Origin: Iodidimonas nitroreducens
GTDB taxonomy: Bacteria > Pseudomonadota > Alphaproteobacteria > Sphingomonadales > Rhodothalassiaceae
Assembly (NCBI GenBank): GCA_000710935.1
Contig: BAYV01000015.1
Span: 1 to 64,000 of the forward strand
Length of the DNA stretch: 64,000 nt
Reading direction: 5' to 3'
Part shown: piece by piece, positions 17,292 through 26,137 of the stretch
How positions within the stretch are numbered: the first letter of the stretch is position 1
Layout: every line of letters starts with the position of its first letter
Position numbers and translations under genes: made by a program
The notes under the pieces: generated by a model
Databases searched by the model: none
Told to the model about the DNA's origin: nothing
The model's input: only the letters and a program-made list of their open reading frames with translations

Positions 17292-18989
17292 ATGATTGCC
17301 GTGTCGCGCTTTTTCAGCCTCAATCTGTTTTTGCTGACAGGCGTGCTGCTGCTGATCGGTTTGCCGGTGGCGGTGGTGGTGGGGCATCTGTTTTTGCCCG
17401 GCGGGGAAAGCTGGTCTTATCTGAGCGAGACGGTTTTGCCGCGCTATGTGATGAACTCGCTGATTTTGGTGCTCATGGTGGGCTTTGGTACCTTTTTGAT
17501 CGGCACCGGGGCGGCATGGCTTGTAACCATCTATGAATTTCCCGGTCGGCGCTTTTTTGAATGGGCGATGATCCTGCCTTTGGCCGCACCGGCTTATGTG
17601 CTGGCCTATGCCTATACCGATTTTTTGCAGGTCTCGGGCCCGGTGCAAAGCCTGCTGCGTGATCTCACCGGCTTGGGGCCGCGCGATTACTGGTTCCCCC
17701 AAATCCGCTCCCTTGGTGGTGCGATCACGGTTTTCATCCTTGCGCTTTATCCTTATGTGTATCTGGCAGGGCGGGCGGCCTTTTTGCAGCAATCGGAATG
17801 TGTGGTGGAAGCCAGCCGCACCCTTGGCTGCACCCCATGGGCGGCTTTTCACCGGGTGGCCCTGCCTTTGGCCCGCCCGGCTTTGGCGGCGGGGGTGGCT
17901 TTGGCCCTGATGGAAACACTGGCCGATTTCGGGGCGGTCTCCTATTTTGGTGTGCAAAGCTTTACCACGGGCATTTATCGCGCCTGGTTTTCTTTTGGGG
18001 ATCGGGTTGTGGCGGCGCAATTGGCCAGTTTGCTCCTCGGCTTCGTGGTTTTATTGCTTTTCCTTGAAAAAACCAGCCGACGCGGGGCGCGCTATTACCA
18101 AACCAGCCAGAAAATGCGTTCGCTCAATATTCAGCGATTGACCGGGCTGCGCGGATGGCTGGCCGCCTTTTTATGCGCCCTGCCTTTTTTTGCCGGATTC
18201 CTGCTGCCGGTTCTGATCCTTTTGCATTTGGCTTATGCGGGCGGCGATGCGCAATTTGGCCATCGCTATCTGGACCTTGCGGAAAAAAGCATCAGCCTTG
18301 CCCTGATCACCGCCCTGCTCGCTGTGATGCTGGCTTTACTGATTTCCTATGCCCGGCGCACCGATAGCACCCCCCTTAGCCGCACAACCAGCGCAATTGC
18401 CGGTATTGGCTATGCCATTCCCGGCTCGATCATCGCCGTGGGGGTTTTGATCCCCTTTGCGTGGTTCGATAATAAGGTGGATGCATTTTTCCGCAGTAGC
18501 TTCGATTATTCCACCGGCCTGTTGCTCACCGGATCGATTGCGGCCCTGATTTTTGCCTATCTGGTGCGGTTTTTGGCTTTGGCCCAGCAAACCACCTGGG
18601 CCGGGCTGTTGAAAATCACCCCTTCGATGGATGCCGCCGCCGCAAGCCTTGGGGTGGGCCGGTTCGAAGCTTTGCGCAGGGTGCATATGCCCTTGCTCAA
18701 GGCCCCCTTGCTCACGGCCGGATTGCTGGTTTTTGTCGAGGTGATGAAGGAATTGCCCGCCACCTTGATCATGCGCCCGTTCAATTTCGATACACTGGCC
18801 GTGCAGGCCCATAATCTGGCTGCCGATGAGCGCCTGGCCGAAGCGGCAACACCGGCGCTGACCATCGTTTTGGTCGGGCTTTTGCCGGTGATCATTCTCA
18901 CCCGATTGATCAGCCGCTCCCGGCCCGGCCATGCGCCGATGCCGCGCAAACAGCTCTTGAATGCGCCGCCGCCATCCCTTATTAGATAA
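17292..18989 (+). CDS. Ferric iron ABC transporter permease (FbpB/SfuB-like)
   Basis: Double-length inner-membrane permease (565 aa) with two binding-protein-dependent transport modules, each having an EAA loop: EASRTLGCTPWAAFHRVALPL near residue 175 and AAASLGVGRFEALRRVHMPLL near 445. About twelve membrane helices. This fused form is typical of Fe3+ permeases such as FbpB, SfuB and HitB. GAAGGG precedes ATG 17292. The iron-binding protein gene follows; the ATPase subunit is not in the window. Confidence 0.92.
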   Translation: MIAVSRFFSLNLFLLTGVLLLIGLPVAVVVGHLFLPGGESWSYLSETVLPRYVMNSLILVLMVGFGTFLIGTGAAWLVTIYEFPGRRFFEWAMILPLAAPAYVLAYAYTDFLQVSGPVQSLLRDLTGLGPRDYWFPQIRSLGGAITVFILALYPYVYLAGRAAFLQQSECVVEASRTLGCTPWAAFHRVALPLARPALAAGVALALMETLADFGAVSYFGVQSFTTGIYRAWFSFGDRVVAAQLASLLLGFVVLLLFLEKTSRRGARYYQTSQKMRSLNIQRLTGLRGWLAAFLCALPFFAGFLLPVLILLHLAYAGGDAQFGHRYLDLAEKSISLALITALLAVMLALLISYARRTDSTPLSRTTSAIAGIGYAIPGSIIAVGVLIPFAWFDNKVDAFFRSSFDYSTGLLLTGSIAALIFAYLVRFLALAQQTTWAGLLKITPSMDAAAASLGVGRFEALRRVHMPLLKAPLLTAGLLVFVEVMKELPATLIMRPFNFDTLAVQAHNLAADERLAEAATPALTIVLVGLLPVIILTRLISRSRPGHAPMPRKQLLNAPPPSLIR

Positions 18990-19003
18990 TAATAATTCTT
19001 ATT
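18985..19003 (+). promoter_or_regulatory. Fur-box-like site before the iron-binding protein gene
   Basis: GATAATAATAATTCTTATT matches the classic 19-bp Fur box at about 15 of 19 positions. It overlaps the stop codon of the permease gene and sits 22 bp before the binding protein ATG, so it could control an internal promoter. In alphaproteobacteria Irr or RirA might use a related site. Confidence 0.5.
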
Positions 19004-19024
19004 TTCACTGGTCAGGAGACGATC

Positions 19025-20065
19025 ATGCGCAGCTTTTTCCAAAATGGGTCAAACCGGCTCGCCGCCGTGATGGGCTTGATGATCCTGCCTTTTCTGATCC
19101 CCGATCTGGCCGCGCAAGAGGTGAATATCTATTCCTCGCGTCATTATCAAACTGATGAGCGGCTTTATGAAGATTTTGAAAAAGCCACGGGCATCCGCAT
19201 CAATCGGCTGGAAGGCGAAGGCGATGCCCTGATCGCCCGGCTGAAACAGGAAGGGCGGAACAGCCCCGCCGATATTCTGCTCACTGTGGATGCCGGGCGC
19301 CTGTGGCGAGCCGAAGACGCAGGCCTGTTTCAGCCCATCGCATCCGATGAGCTGACGGCGAAAATTCCCGCGCATCTGCGTCACCCCGATGGCTTGTGGT
19401 TTGGCTTTTCATCCCGGGCGCGGATGATTTTCGTCAATCGCGATCTGGCTGATCCCGCCTTGATCACAGGCTATGAAGATCTGGCCGATCCGCGCTGGAA
19501 AGGGCAGATCTGCATCCGCTCATCCTCCAATATCTATAATCTATCGCTGATGGCCTCGATGATCGCCCATCATGGTGAGGCGGATGCTTTGGCCTGGGCA
19601 AAAGGCGTGGTGGCGAATTTCGCCCGGCCGCCCCAAGGTGGCGATACCGATCAATTACGCGCCGCAGCCGCCGGGGAATGCGCCATAGCGGTGGCCAACA
19701 GCTATTATTTCGCCCGCCTGATGCTGTCAGAAGATCAAGCCGATCGCGAAGTCGTCGCCCAATTGGTGCCCATTTTTCCCAATCAGGACGGCCGGGGTAC
19801 CCATGTCAATATCTCGGGAGCCGGGGTTTTGAAATATGCCCCCCATCAAAAAGAAGCCATTGCCTTTCTCGAGTATCTGGCCAGCGATAGCGCCCAGATT
19901 TATTTCGCGGCAGGCAATAATGAATATCCGGTGACCGATGTGGCGATCAATAATGACGCCCTGAAAACCTTGGGCGATTTCAAGGTTGATGATCTGAATG
20001 TGGGGCAATTGGGAATCAACCAGCCCACCGCCCAGCGTTTGTTTGATCAGGCGGGCTGGCGCTAG
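19025..20065 (+). CDS. Fe(3+) ABC transporter substrate-binding protein (FbpA-like)
   Basis: Periplasmic ferric-binding protein (346 aa) with an N-terminal signal peptide ending near DLAAQ. The mature start EVNIYSSRHYQTDERLYEDF, the ADILLTVDAGRLW segment and the C-terminal NEYPV motif are characteristic of FbpA/FutA. Tyrosines for iron coordination are probably those in VANSYYFARL. Ribosome-binding site CAGGAG. Follows the permease by 35 bp and a Fur-like box lies between, so it may be expressed more strongly than the permease under iron limitation. Confidence 0.93.
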   Translation: MRSFFQNGSNRLAAVMGLMILPFLIPDLAAQEVNIYSSRHYQTDERLYEDFEKATGIRINRLEGEGDALIARLKQEGRNSPADILLTVDAGRLWRAEDAGLFQPIASDELTAKIPAHLRHPDGLWFGFSSRARMIFVNRDLADPALITGYEDLADPRWKGQICIRSSSNIYNLSLMASMIAHHGEADALAWAKGVVANFARPPQGGDTDQLRAAAAGECAIAVANSYYFARLMLSEDQADREVVAQLVPIFPNQDGRGTHVNISGAGVLKYAPHQKEAIAFLEYLASDSAQIYFAAGNNEYPVTDVAINNDALKTLGDFKVDDLNVGQLGINQPTAQRLFDQAGWR

Positions 20066-20084
20066 CGCAAATCCGATTGAACGA

Positions 20085-21164
20085 TCAATGGTTAGGTCGC
20101 GTCGCTCTTAGTGGTTTGGTCACGTTGCTCTTGGCAAGAAGCGCCATGGCGGCGTTACAGGCCTCTTTGGTATAAGGCAAAACGGCTATGCGTGCCTCAA
20201 GCTCGGCATGGGCCGCATCACCGGCGGCGATCTTTGGGAAAAGACTGCCAACGGCGCGCAGCGCCGGGGCGAGCCCGGTCAAATCGAACCCTGCCGCGCG
20301 CGCCAAACAATAGCCCACGGCATCCGCCTCTGTTTCAACGCGGTCAAGATTAAGTGCATGGGCAATGGTCACGTCGCGCCATGTTCCGATTGCGGTGACC
20401 CCAAAAGGCGCAAGAATGAAGTCGAATAACGATCCGAAGATGTTGGTCAAGGTGACCGGCAGGAAAACCTCAACATTGTGAAAACGTTCGCGGCTTTTTT
20501 GGTCGTGACGGAGGAGAAGATGAGCTGCCTCGTGGGCTACGGTAAACGGAAGGGCAGGCTCTATCTCCGGCGTATTGAACAAGGCACGGCTGAAGAAAAA
20601 CTGGCCGTCATTCTCGCTCGCTGCCGGTCCGCGCGTGTCGCCGATCGACAGCGCGTAAAGGCACGCAGGCAAAAGCAAGCTGCCAGTTGATGGCGCCTTC
20701 GGGAGGGCCGAAAATCCCCGATAGGCTGGACCAAGAAGGAAGCGGGCGCTTGCGTCATCAGCGTCCGCGGCAGCAGCGGCGGCCTCTCCTCCCCAGCTAT
20801 CCGGAAGGGTGAGCGCGTCAGACGAGGCGCGTACCGCAAGGGGAATGCTCTTCTTCATTGATGCTGGGTCTGCGTCTCGCGTCACCACATTCATGGCATA
20901 GCCTTGTAAAGGGGGCGGGCAGTGGCTCAGGAAAACCGTTTCGAGCCTCAGCATGAAGCCATGCACGCGGACATAGTCCCGCAAGTCTGCGTCACTGACA
21001 GGAGCTTTTGTCGCGGCACTCGCGATGGAGCGCAGATCGGCGTTCGGTGTGCTGCATCCGGCAAGCAGCAGACCAACGCAGGCGACGGCAAAAACCCAGG
21101 CGCCGGAGTTGCCGCACCGCGTCTGCGTCACTCTCACCCGCGCCGAAGCCAAGTTGATATCCAT
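20085..21164 (-). CDS. M48-like metallopeptidase lipoprotein
   Basis: Predicted lipoprotein (359 aa from ATG 21164): a hydrophobic segment ends in the lipobox LLAGC. The zinc motif HEAAH lies in TVAHEAAHLLLRHD and the third ligand in VETEADAVGY, the arrangement of M48 and related gluzincins. Substrate unknown. By eye, base and codon use differ from neighbours (more GCG/CGC, fewer GAT/CCC runs). Both ends run into copies of a 23-bp direct repeat, and its last residues ATRPNH equal those of the next gene, because both stops sit in the repeat. This suggests a gene gained by insertion or repeat-mediated duplication. A longer start at 21236 would use repeat sequence and is not favoured. Confidence 0.72.
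   Translation of the reverse strand: MDINLASARVRVTQTRCGNSGAWVFAVACVGLLLAGCSTPNADLRSIASAATKAPVSDADLRDYVRVHGFMLRLETVFLSHCPPPLQGYAMNVVTRDADPASMKKSIPLAVRASSDALTLPDSWGGEAAAAAADADDASARFLLGPAYRGFSALPKAPSTGSLLLPACLYALSIGDTRGPAASENDGQFFFSRALFNTPEIEPALPFTVAHEAAHLLLRHDQKSRERFHNVEVFLPVTLTNIFGSLFDFILAPFGVTAIGTWRDVTIAHALNLDRVETEADAVGYCLARAAGFDLTGLAPALRAVGSLFPKIAAGDAAHAELEARIAVLPYTKEACNAAMALLAKSNVTKPLRATRPNH
20087..20132. repeat. Two copies of 23-bp direct repeat, 3' side of M48-like gene
   Basis: Units at 20087-20109 and 20110-20132 follow the pattern AATGGTTNGGTCGCGTCGC plus four bases; the second has three or four changes. They cover the stop codon of the M48-like gene. The same unit occurs on the other side at 21181-21226. 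Confidence 0.88.
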
Positions 21165-21180
21165 GGTCTCAGTCGCACTC

Positions 21181-21226
21181 AATGGTTCGGTCGCGTCGCC
21201 CTTAATGGTTGGGTCGCGTCGCTCCG
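21181..21226. repeat. Two copies of 23-bp direct repeat, 5' side of M48-like gene
   Basis: Units at 21181-21203 and 21204-21226, each AATGGTTNGGTCGCGTCGC plus four bases; a weaker third copy may precede at about 21160. Same orientation as the pair at 20087-20132. The repeat supplies the last codons and stop of the glutamate-synthase-like gene. Confidence 0.88.
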
Positions 21227-22713
21227 GGCAAAACATCGGGATAAATCTCGTTCAAAGGCAAAGAGCGGCCATTCTGCATCACGATCCGCGCATGCATCCG
21301 CTTCAGGCGGCGCGGCTCAGGCACCCCGCAGCTATGGGCGATGATCCCCACTTCCTTGTGCATATTGCGAATATAATTTGCCACCCTTTGGGATTTGTCC
21401 TCAACATCAAGGCCGCGTTGCAGGCGTTTATCGTGGGTCGCGATGCCGGTGGGGCAGGTATTTTTATTGCACTGCATGGCCTGAATACAGCCCAGCGCAA
21501 ACATGAAGCCCCGGGCCGAAACCACATAATCCGCCCCCATGCATAAAGCCCAGGCCACATCGGCGGGATTGATCAGCTTGCCGGAAGCGATGATCTTGAT
21601 CCGATCCCGCAATTGATAGCCATTGACCATATCCACCACCATCGGCAGGCTTTCCTGAATGGGCAAGCCCACATAATCCATCAGGCTCATCGGTGCCGCT
21701 CCGGTACCGCCCTCGCAGGAATCGATGGTGATGAAATCGGGTGCGGATTGCAGGCCCCGGCGATGGATGGCTTCAAACAGATCATCAAACCATCCATAAG
21801 CGCCCACCACGCATTTAAAGCCCACGGGCTTGCCGGTGATATCGCGCATCCGATTGATCAGATCGAGCAACTGATCGGCATTATCGATATCGGGATGGCG
21901 ATTGGGGCTGATTGAATCTTCGCCCACCGGAATCCCGCGAATCCGGGCGATTTCTTCTGTCACCTTGCCACCCGGCAGAATGCCGCCCTTGCCCGGCTTG
22001 GCACCCTGGCTCAGCTTTAATTCGATCATCTTAATCTGCTCATGCGCGCCCAATTCGCGCAATTTCTCCTCGCTCAGCGCGCCATCAGGGGTGCGGGCCC
22101 CATATTTGGCGGTGCCCAGTTGAAAGACGATATCCGCCCCGCCCCCCTCATGATAAGGCGACAAGCCCCCCTCGCCAGTATTGAGCCACGCCCCGGCCAT
22201 GCCGCATCCCGCCGACAGGGCCTTTACCGCCGGTTTTGAAATGGCGCCATAGCTCATGGCCGAAACATTGAACAGGCTGGAGGTGGTATAGGGATGCCGG
22301 CACATTCCGGCGCCGATGGTTTCAGCCGAGGTTTCTGCCGCATCGCTTTCCAATGTGGGAAAGGGGCAATTCACAAACAAAACCGAACCCACTGTGTGGA
22401 TATCCCGGGTCGAGCCAAAGGCGCTGGTGGTATCCTCGTTTTTTGCCGCCTGATACACATAGGTGCGCTGGGATCGGTTAAAGGGCATTTCTTCGCGATC
22501 CATGGCAAAGAAATATTGCCGCAGGAAAATGCCCATATGCTCCATCACATAGCGCATCCGCCCAATAACCGGATAATTTCGCCGGATGGCATGGCTGGTT
22601 TGGGTGCGATCGATGATATATAAAATCACCACAGCCATAGCCCCAAGGCCGACCGTGAAAATGAACAGGGCCGCCAGAAACAGCAAAGCATCCACAACGA
22701 AACCAGATGGCAT
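21202..22713 (-). CDS. FMN-binding glutamate synthase family protein
   Basis: Membrane-anchored member of the glutamate synthase FMN-domain family (503 aa). One N-terminal helix pair (ALLFLAALFIFTVGLGAMAV) is followed by the TIM-barrel: SAMSYGAIS, GEGGLSPYH, QGAKPGKGGILPG, DSCEGGTGAAP and the iron-sulfur motif CNKNTCPTGIATHD. It lacks the amidotransferase domain of GltB, so it is an archaeal-type/stand-alone synthase-like oxidoreductase; the physiological reaction is not proved. ATG 22713 has a GAGGTG site; ATGs at 22725/22728 lack one. The final residues GATRPNH come from the 23-bp repeat, hinting that the natural C-terminus was altered. Confidence 0.88.
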   Translation of the reverse strand: MPSGFVVDALLFLAALFIFTVGLGAMAVVILYIIDRTQTSHAIRRNYPVIGRMRYVMEHMGIFLRQYFFAMDREEMPFNRSQRTYVYQAAKNEDTTSAFGSTRDIHTVGSVLFVNCPFPTLESDAAETSAETIGAGMCRHPYTTSSLFNVSAMSYGAISKPAVKALSAGCGMAGAWLNTGEGGLSPYHEGGGADIVFQLGTAKYGARTPDGALSEEKLRELGAHEQIKMIELKLSQGAKPGKGGILPGGKVTEEIARIRGIPVGEDSISPNRHPDIDNADQLLDLINRMRDITGKPVGFKCVVGAYGWFDDLFEAIHRRGLQSAPDFITIDSCEGGTGAAPMSLMDYVGLPIQESLPMVVDMVNGYQLRDRIKIIASGKLINPADVAWALCMGADYVVSARGFMFALGCIQAMQCNKNTCPTGIATHDKRLQRGLDVEDKSQRVANYIRNMHKEVGIIAHSCGVPEPRRLKRMHARIVMQNGRSLPLNEIYPDVLPGATRPNH

Positions 22714-22847
22714 CACGCACCTCATCATCCAACAAAGAAGGTCATCCTAGGGGATTGCGCCCTGATCGCCCATGCAAGATTTGATGATGTGGGAAAAGCG
22801 ACGATCAAAGAGCAGTGAGCGCCATGAAACTGCGGGATGCCTGCCGC

Positions 22848-23069
22848 CTATTTACGCCAGATATCTTGAACGGCACTGAGAAAATAACGCAGAAAATACC
22901 AGGCGGCGGCGGCATTCATGGCAATCGCCCCCATCAGCGCCAATTGCAAAATCCAGCCCTCATGGCCCAGCCATCCGCTGCTGGCGAGCAATAAAAGCAG
23001 CAATCCCGCGCACAAAAACAGGGCCGCGCGCATCATCAGCCGCATCATGCCGGGTTCCAGAACCTTCAC
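22848..23069 (-). CDS. Small two-helix membrane protein coupled to nadA
   Basis: A 73-aa hydrophobic protein with two predicted membrane segments (ALFLCAGLLLLLLASSGWL and LALMGAIAMNAAAAWYFLRY). Start GTG at 23069 overlaps the nadA TGA by 4 bp (GTGA), a classical translational coupling. No family recognised. The genuine status rests on this overlap and on the clean membrane topology. Function unknown; linkage to NAD synthesis may be positional only. Confidence 0.65.
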   Translation of the reverse strand: MKVLEPGMMRLMMRAALFLCAGLLLLLLASSGWLGHEGWILQLALMGAIAMNAAAAWYFLRYFLSAVQDIWRK

Positions 23070-24115
23070 GCCGGCAACCGCCCATCTTCATCGGCTATAG
23101 CAACATTTGAAACATCCGTGGCCGGAGCGGATTTGGGGCTCATCTCAAGCATCTTTTGCAAGGGCTTCAGGGCTTTCAGCCGCACATCCTCGGGCAGTTG
23201 GATTTGCGGCTGCAGATCGCGCAGGGCCACATAAAGCTTTTCCAAACTGTTCATCGCCATGAAGGGGCACATATTGCAATTGCAATTACCATCCGCCCCC
23301 GGCGCGCCGATGAAAATCTTATCGGGCTGGGCTTTTTGCATCTGATGAATGATATGGGGTTCGGTGGCCACGATGATCGTGCGGGCCGGGCTTTCACTGG
23401 CAAATTTCAAAATCGCGCTGGTGGATCCCACTTGATCGGCCAGATCAAGAATATGGGCCGGACATTCAGGATGCGCCGCCACCGGGGCATCGGGATGGGC
23501 GGCTTTCAGCTTGATCAATTCCTGTTCGCTGAAGCGTTCATGAACGATGCAACTCCCCGGCCATAAAAGCATATCCCGGCCCGTGATGCGCGACAGATAG
23601 GCCCCCAGATGGCGATCCGGGGCAAACAGGATTTTCTGCTCAAGGGGGATCTGGCGAATGATCGCCTCGGCATTGGATGAGGTGACGATGATATCGGTTT
23701 CCGCCTTCACCGCCGCCGAGCAATTGATATAGGTGAGCGCCAGATGATCGGGATGAGCCCGGCGGAAGGCCGCAAATTCGGCTGGCGGGCAGCTGTCTTC
23801 AAGGCTGCACCCGGCGCGCATATCCGGCAGCACCACGGTTTTTTGGGGCGACAGGATTTTCGCCACCTCGGCCATGAATCGCACCCCGCAAAAAGCGATC
23901 ACATCCGCCTGCGTTGCCGCCGCCCGGCGCGAAAGATCAAGGCTATCGCCCACGAAATCGGCAATATCCTGGATCGCCGGGTCCTGATAATAATGAGCCA
24001 AAATCACCGCCTTGCGTTCATGGCGCAGGCGATCAATTTCCGCCTCGATATCGATCGAGGGATCGATCAGCGGCTGTGGAGAGGGCTGAAACGGATCAAA
24101 GACGACATCATCCAT
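23066..24115 (-). CDS. nadA: Quinolinate synthase A
   Basis: Condenses iminoaspartate with dihydroxyacetone phosphate to quinolinate in de novo NAD synthesis (349 aa). The conserved blocks are AVILAHYYQDPAIQDIADF, VGDSLDLSR, FCGVRFMAEVAKIL, and the [4Fe-4S] cysteines in AGCSLEDSCP, HPECPAHI and CNCNMCPFMAMN. No nadB or nadC in the window. A small membrane protein gene is translationally coupled at its 3' end. Confidence 0.95.
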   Translation of the reverse strand: MDDVVFDPFQPSPQPLIDPSIDIEAEIDRLRHERKAVILAHYYQDPAIQDIADFVGDSLDLSRRAAATQADVIAFCGVRFMAEVAKILSPQKTVVLPDMRAGCSLEDSCPPAEFAAFRRAHPDHLALTYINCSAAVKAETDIIVTSSNAEAIIRQIPLEQKILFAPDRHLGAYLSRITGRDMLLWPGSCIVHERFSEQELIKLKAAHPDAPVAAHPECPAHILDLADQVGSTSAILKFASESPARTIIVATEPHIIHQMQKAQPDKIFIGAPGADGNCNCNMCPFMAMNSLEKLYVALRDLQPQIQLPEDVRLKALKPLQKMLEMSPKSAPATDVSNVAIADEDGRLPA

Positions 24116-24257
24116 GGCAATTCATTCCATTTGGCTTGGTGCTGAAATTTGTCACAGGCACCGGCTTTTATCCTGATATAAGAAAAATATTGGAAAATTG
24201 CAGGGGGGAGGCGGTGATTTCCCACTCTCTCAGACTTTCCAGACCGCTCTCATTTGT

Positions 24258-25175
24258 TCATACAAAAAAGCGACCGCTTTGGTCAAATAATCCCTCAAAT
24301 TTGATGATTTTGCGATCAGCCAGATCCACCAAATGCGCCAGAACCGATCTTTGGGCCGCCGGATAAAGCCGGGGATCAAGATCGGCATAAAGGCCTGCGA
24401 CGATCTCCTCCACCCCGCAGGGCTTGTTTTCCACGTAACCGATGATCCCTTTTTCGCGATCAATCCGGTGCTGGATCAGCCCCGATATATGCGCGCGCGG
24501 CTGCAGGACCGGCGGGCCATGGGTAGGCCATAAAATCGCGGCATTGCAATCCTTGATAAGGTGCAAGGAGCGCATATAGCGGCCCATATCGCCATCGGGG
24601 GGCGAAATCACACTGGTGGACCAGCCCATGATATGATCGCCGGTAAAAATAGCGTTTTCCGCCATCAGGGCAAAGCACAGATGATTGGATGTGTGCCCCG
24701 GGGTCCACAGGGCTTTCAAGGTCCACCCCCCGCCCCTGATCTCGTCCCCATCAGCCAGATGATGATCGGGCACGAAATCGACATCAGCGCCTTCTTCGCC
24801 CGCACCCCCCACCAAACCGGCAGGCAGATCATCCCGCGCCGCCGTGCCATGGCGGCCCAAGCCATAGCAGGGCGCGCCGGTCCGTTCCTGCAATAAACGC
24901 GCGCCGGGGCTGTGATCGCGATGGGTATGGGTGATCAGGATATGGCTCACCCGGGCCGCCCCCACCGCATGGAGGATGGCATCGATATGGTCGGGATCAT
25001 CCGGGCCGGGATCGATTACCGCCAATTGTTCATCACCAATCAGATAGGTGCCCGTGCCGCTATAGGTGAAGGGCCCCTGATTGGGCGCAATGAGCCGCCG
25101 CACCATGGGGCTCATCCGCACCGCCACGCCATGGCGCGGATTGATGAAACGCAGGGCTTTAAAAGCATCTGACAT
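24258..25175 (-). CDS. Metallo-beta-lactamase fold hydrolase (LACTB2-like)
   Basis: MBL-fold hydrolase (305 aa) with the metal motif THTHRDH near residue 84, downstream ligands in WTPGHTSNH and FTGDHIMGW, and WPTHGPP. The C-terminal winged-helix part (EIVAGLYADLDPRLYPAAQRS) is the layout of LACTB2/glyoxalase-II-like ribonuclease or hydrolase proteins. Substrate unknown. Monocistronic by spacing; divergent from the LuxR gene across a 251-bp AT-rich gap. Confidence 0.88.
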   Translation of the reverse strand: MSDAFKALRFINPRHGVAVRMSPMVRRLIAPNQGPFTYSGTGTYLIGDEQLAVIDPGPDDPDHIDAILHAVGAARVSHILITHTHRDHSPGARLLQERTGAPCYGLGRHGTAARDDLPAGLVGGAGEEGADVDFVPDHHLADGDEIRGGGWTLKALWTPGHTSNHLCFALMAENAIFTGDHIMGWSTSVISPPDGDMGRYMRSLHLIKDCNAAILWPTHGPPVLQPRAHISGLIQHRIDREKGIIGYVENKPCGVEEIVAGLYADLDPRLYPAAQRSVLAHLVDLADRKIIKFEGLFDQSGRFFV

Positions 25176-25426
25176 GAAAAAGCTTTCGCATAGGCATGAG
25201 AATGGATCAAGCGTGGATAATGCGGGCTTTTTCCCGTGAAAAAATTGTATTCATGCAAAAATGATGGGCATAAATATAAGAATGGATAGCCAAAACTGCA
25301 TAAATGCGGTTGTATGATGACGGTTGCACTCGTAGAAAACACCTCTTGGGTGCATCATTTTATAAATACATAATTTATGCGTGTATTCTTGTCATGTTTA
25401 TGAAAAAACGGTAATTTATTTTGACA
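25176..25426. promoter_or_regulatory. AT-rich divergent intergenic region upstream of luxR-type gene
   Basis: A clearly AT-richer stretch than the surrounding genes, with repeated ATAAAT/ATTTATG words between about 25260 and 25385, near the LuxR start. It should hold the promoters of both divergent genes. No perfect lux box or other known operator was found by eye. Confidence 0.45.
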
Positions 25427-26125
25427 ATGCCTTTCTATGATTGGGATGATTTCGCTCATCTGCCAATCACCCTGGACATCCAATCTTTCATTCGCCTGAA
25501 TGGCTTTGGGGGCACCTATTATATCCGCTCCTGCCAGGGGCGGCTTTGCGTGGCCATCGATCAGCGCCCGGCCGCGTGGATGGAGCATTATCATCAATCG
25601 AACTATCTTTATTATGATCCCATTGCCTATGCGTCCTATTCGAAAAATACCGCCTTCTTTTGGGATGATATTCTCAAAAAAACGCAGCTCACCCAAAAAC
25701 AGGCCCGCATCATGGATGAAGCGCGGCCTTTTGGCTGCGCCTCGGGCTATAATATTCCCTTTCATCAGGGCGGTTTTGATTTTTCGGTCTTTTCGATCTT
25801 TGGCGATGATCGCCCATCCGTGAAGGCAAGGCTGCGGGAAAAAAGTGCCGAGATCAAAAAGCTGGCCACACGGCTTCATGAAGCGGTATCAGCGGTGATC
25901 GAGACTGACCGCCCCATCGATAGCCCCGATATTACCGAGCGCGAACGCGAATGCCTGTTGTGGACGGCAAAGGGCAAGACCAACAAGGAAATCGGCATCA
26001 TCCTGTCGATTTCCGAGCATACGGTGAAAGCGCATCTGGCCACCGCAGCCAGAAAGCTCGATAGCCATACAAAAACCCAAACCGTGGTGGAGGCAATCAA
26101 GCGCGGCCTGTTCGTGCCCTGGTAA
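25427..26125 (+). CDS. LuxR-type quorum-sensing regulator without adjacent synthase
   Basis: Transcription factor (232 aa) with an N-terminal autoinducer-binding domain and a C-terminal GerE/LuxR helix-turn-helix (ITERERECLLWTAKGKTNKE, SISEHTVKAHLATAARKLD). The ligand-pocket residues usually conserved in acyl-homoserine-lactone receptors are present: W and Y in WMEHYHQSNY, DP in YYDPIAY, W in FFWDD and G in CASGYNIPF. No luxI gene in the window, so it is a solo here. A TTG two codons upstream is an alternative start. Genes around it include a thioesterase and Cox-like subunits on the other strand. Confidence 0.92.
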   Translation: MPFYDWDDFAHLPITLDIQSFIRLNGFGGTYYIRSCQGRLCVAIDQRPAAWMEHYHQSNYLYYDPIAYASYSKNTAFFWDDILKKTQLTQKQARIMDEARPFGCASGYNIPFHQGGFDFSVFSIFGDDRPSVKARLREKSAEIKKLATRLHEAVSAVIETDRPIDSPDITERERECLLWTAKGKTNKEIGIILSISEHTVKAHLATAARKLDSHTKTQTVVEAIKRGLFVPW

Positions 26126-26137
26126 AGGCCGCTTTTT

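Noticed and set aside
20478-20690. Plus-strand frame inside the M48-like gene
   Set aside because: Antisense shadow without ribosome-binding site or family pattern, while the minus strand encodes HExxH and a lipobox.
20087-21226. Insertion sequence or transposon carrying the M48-like gene
   Set aside because: The flanking repeats are direct tandem units; no transposase, no terminal inverted repeats.
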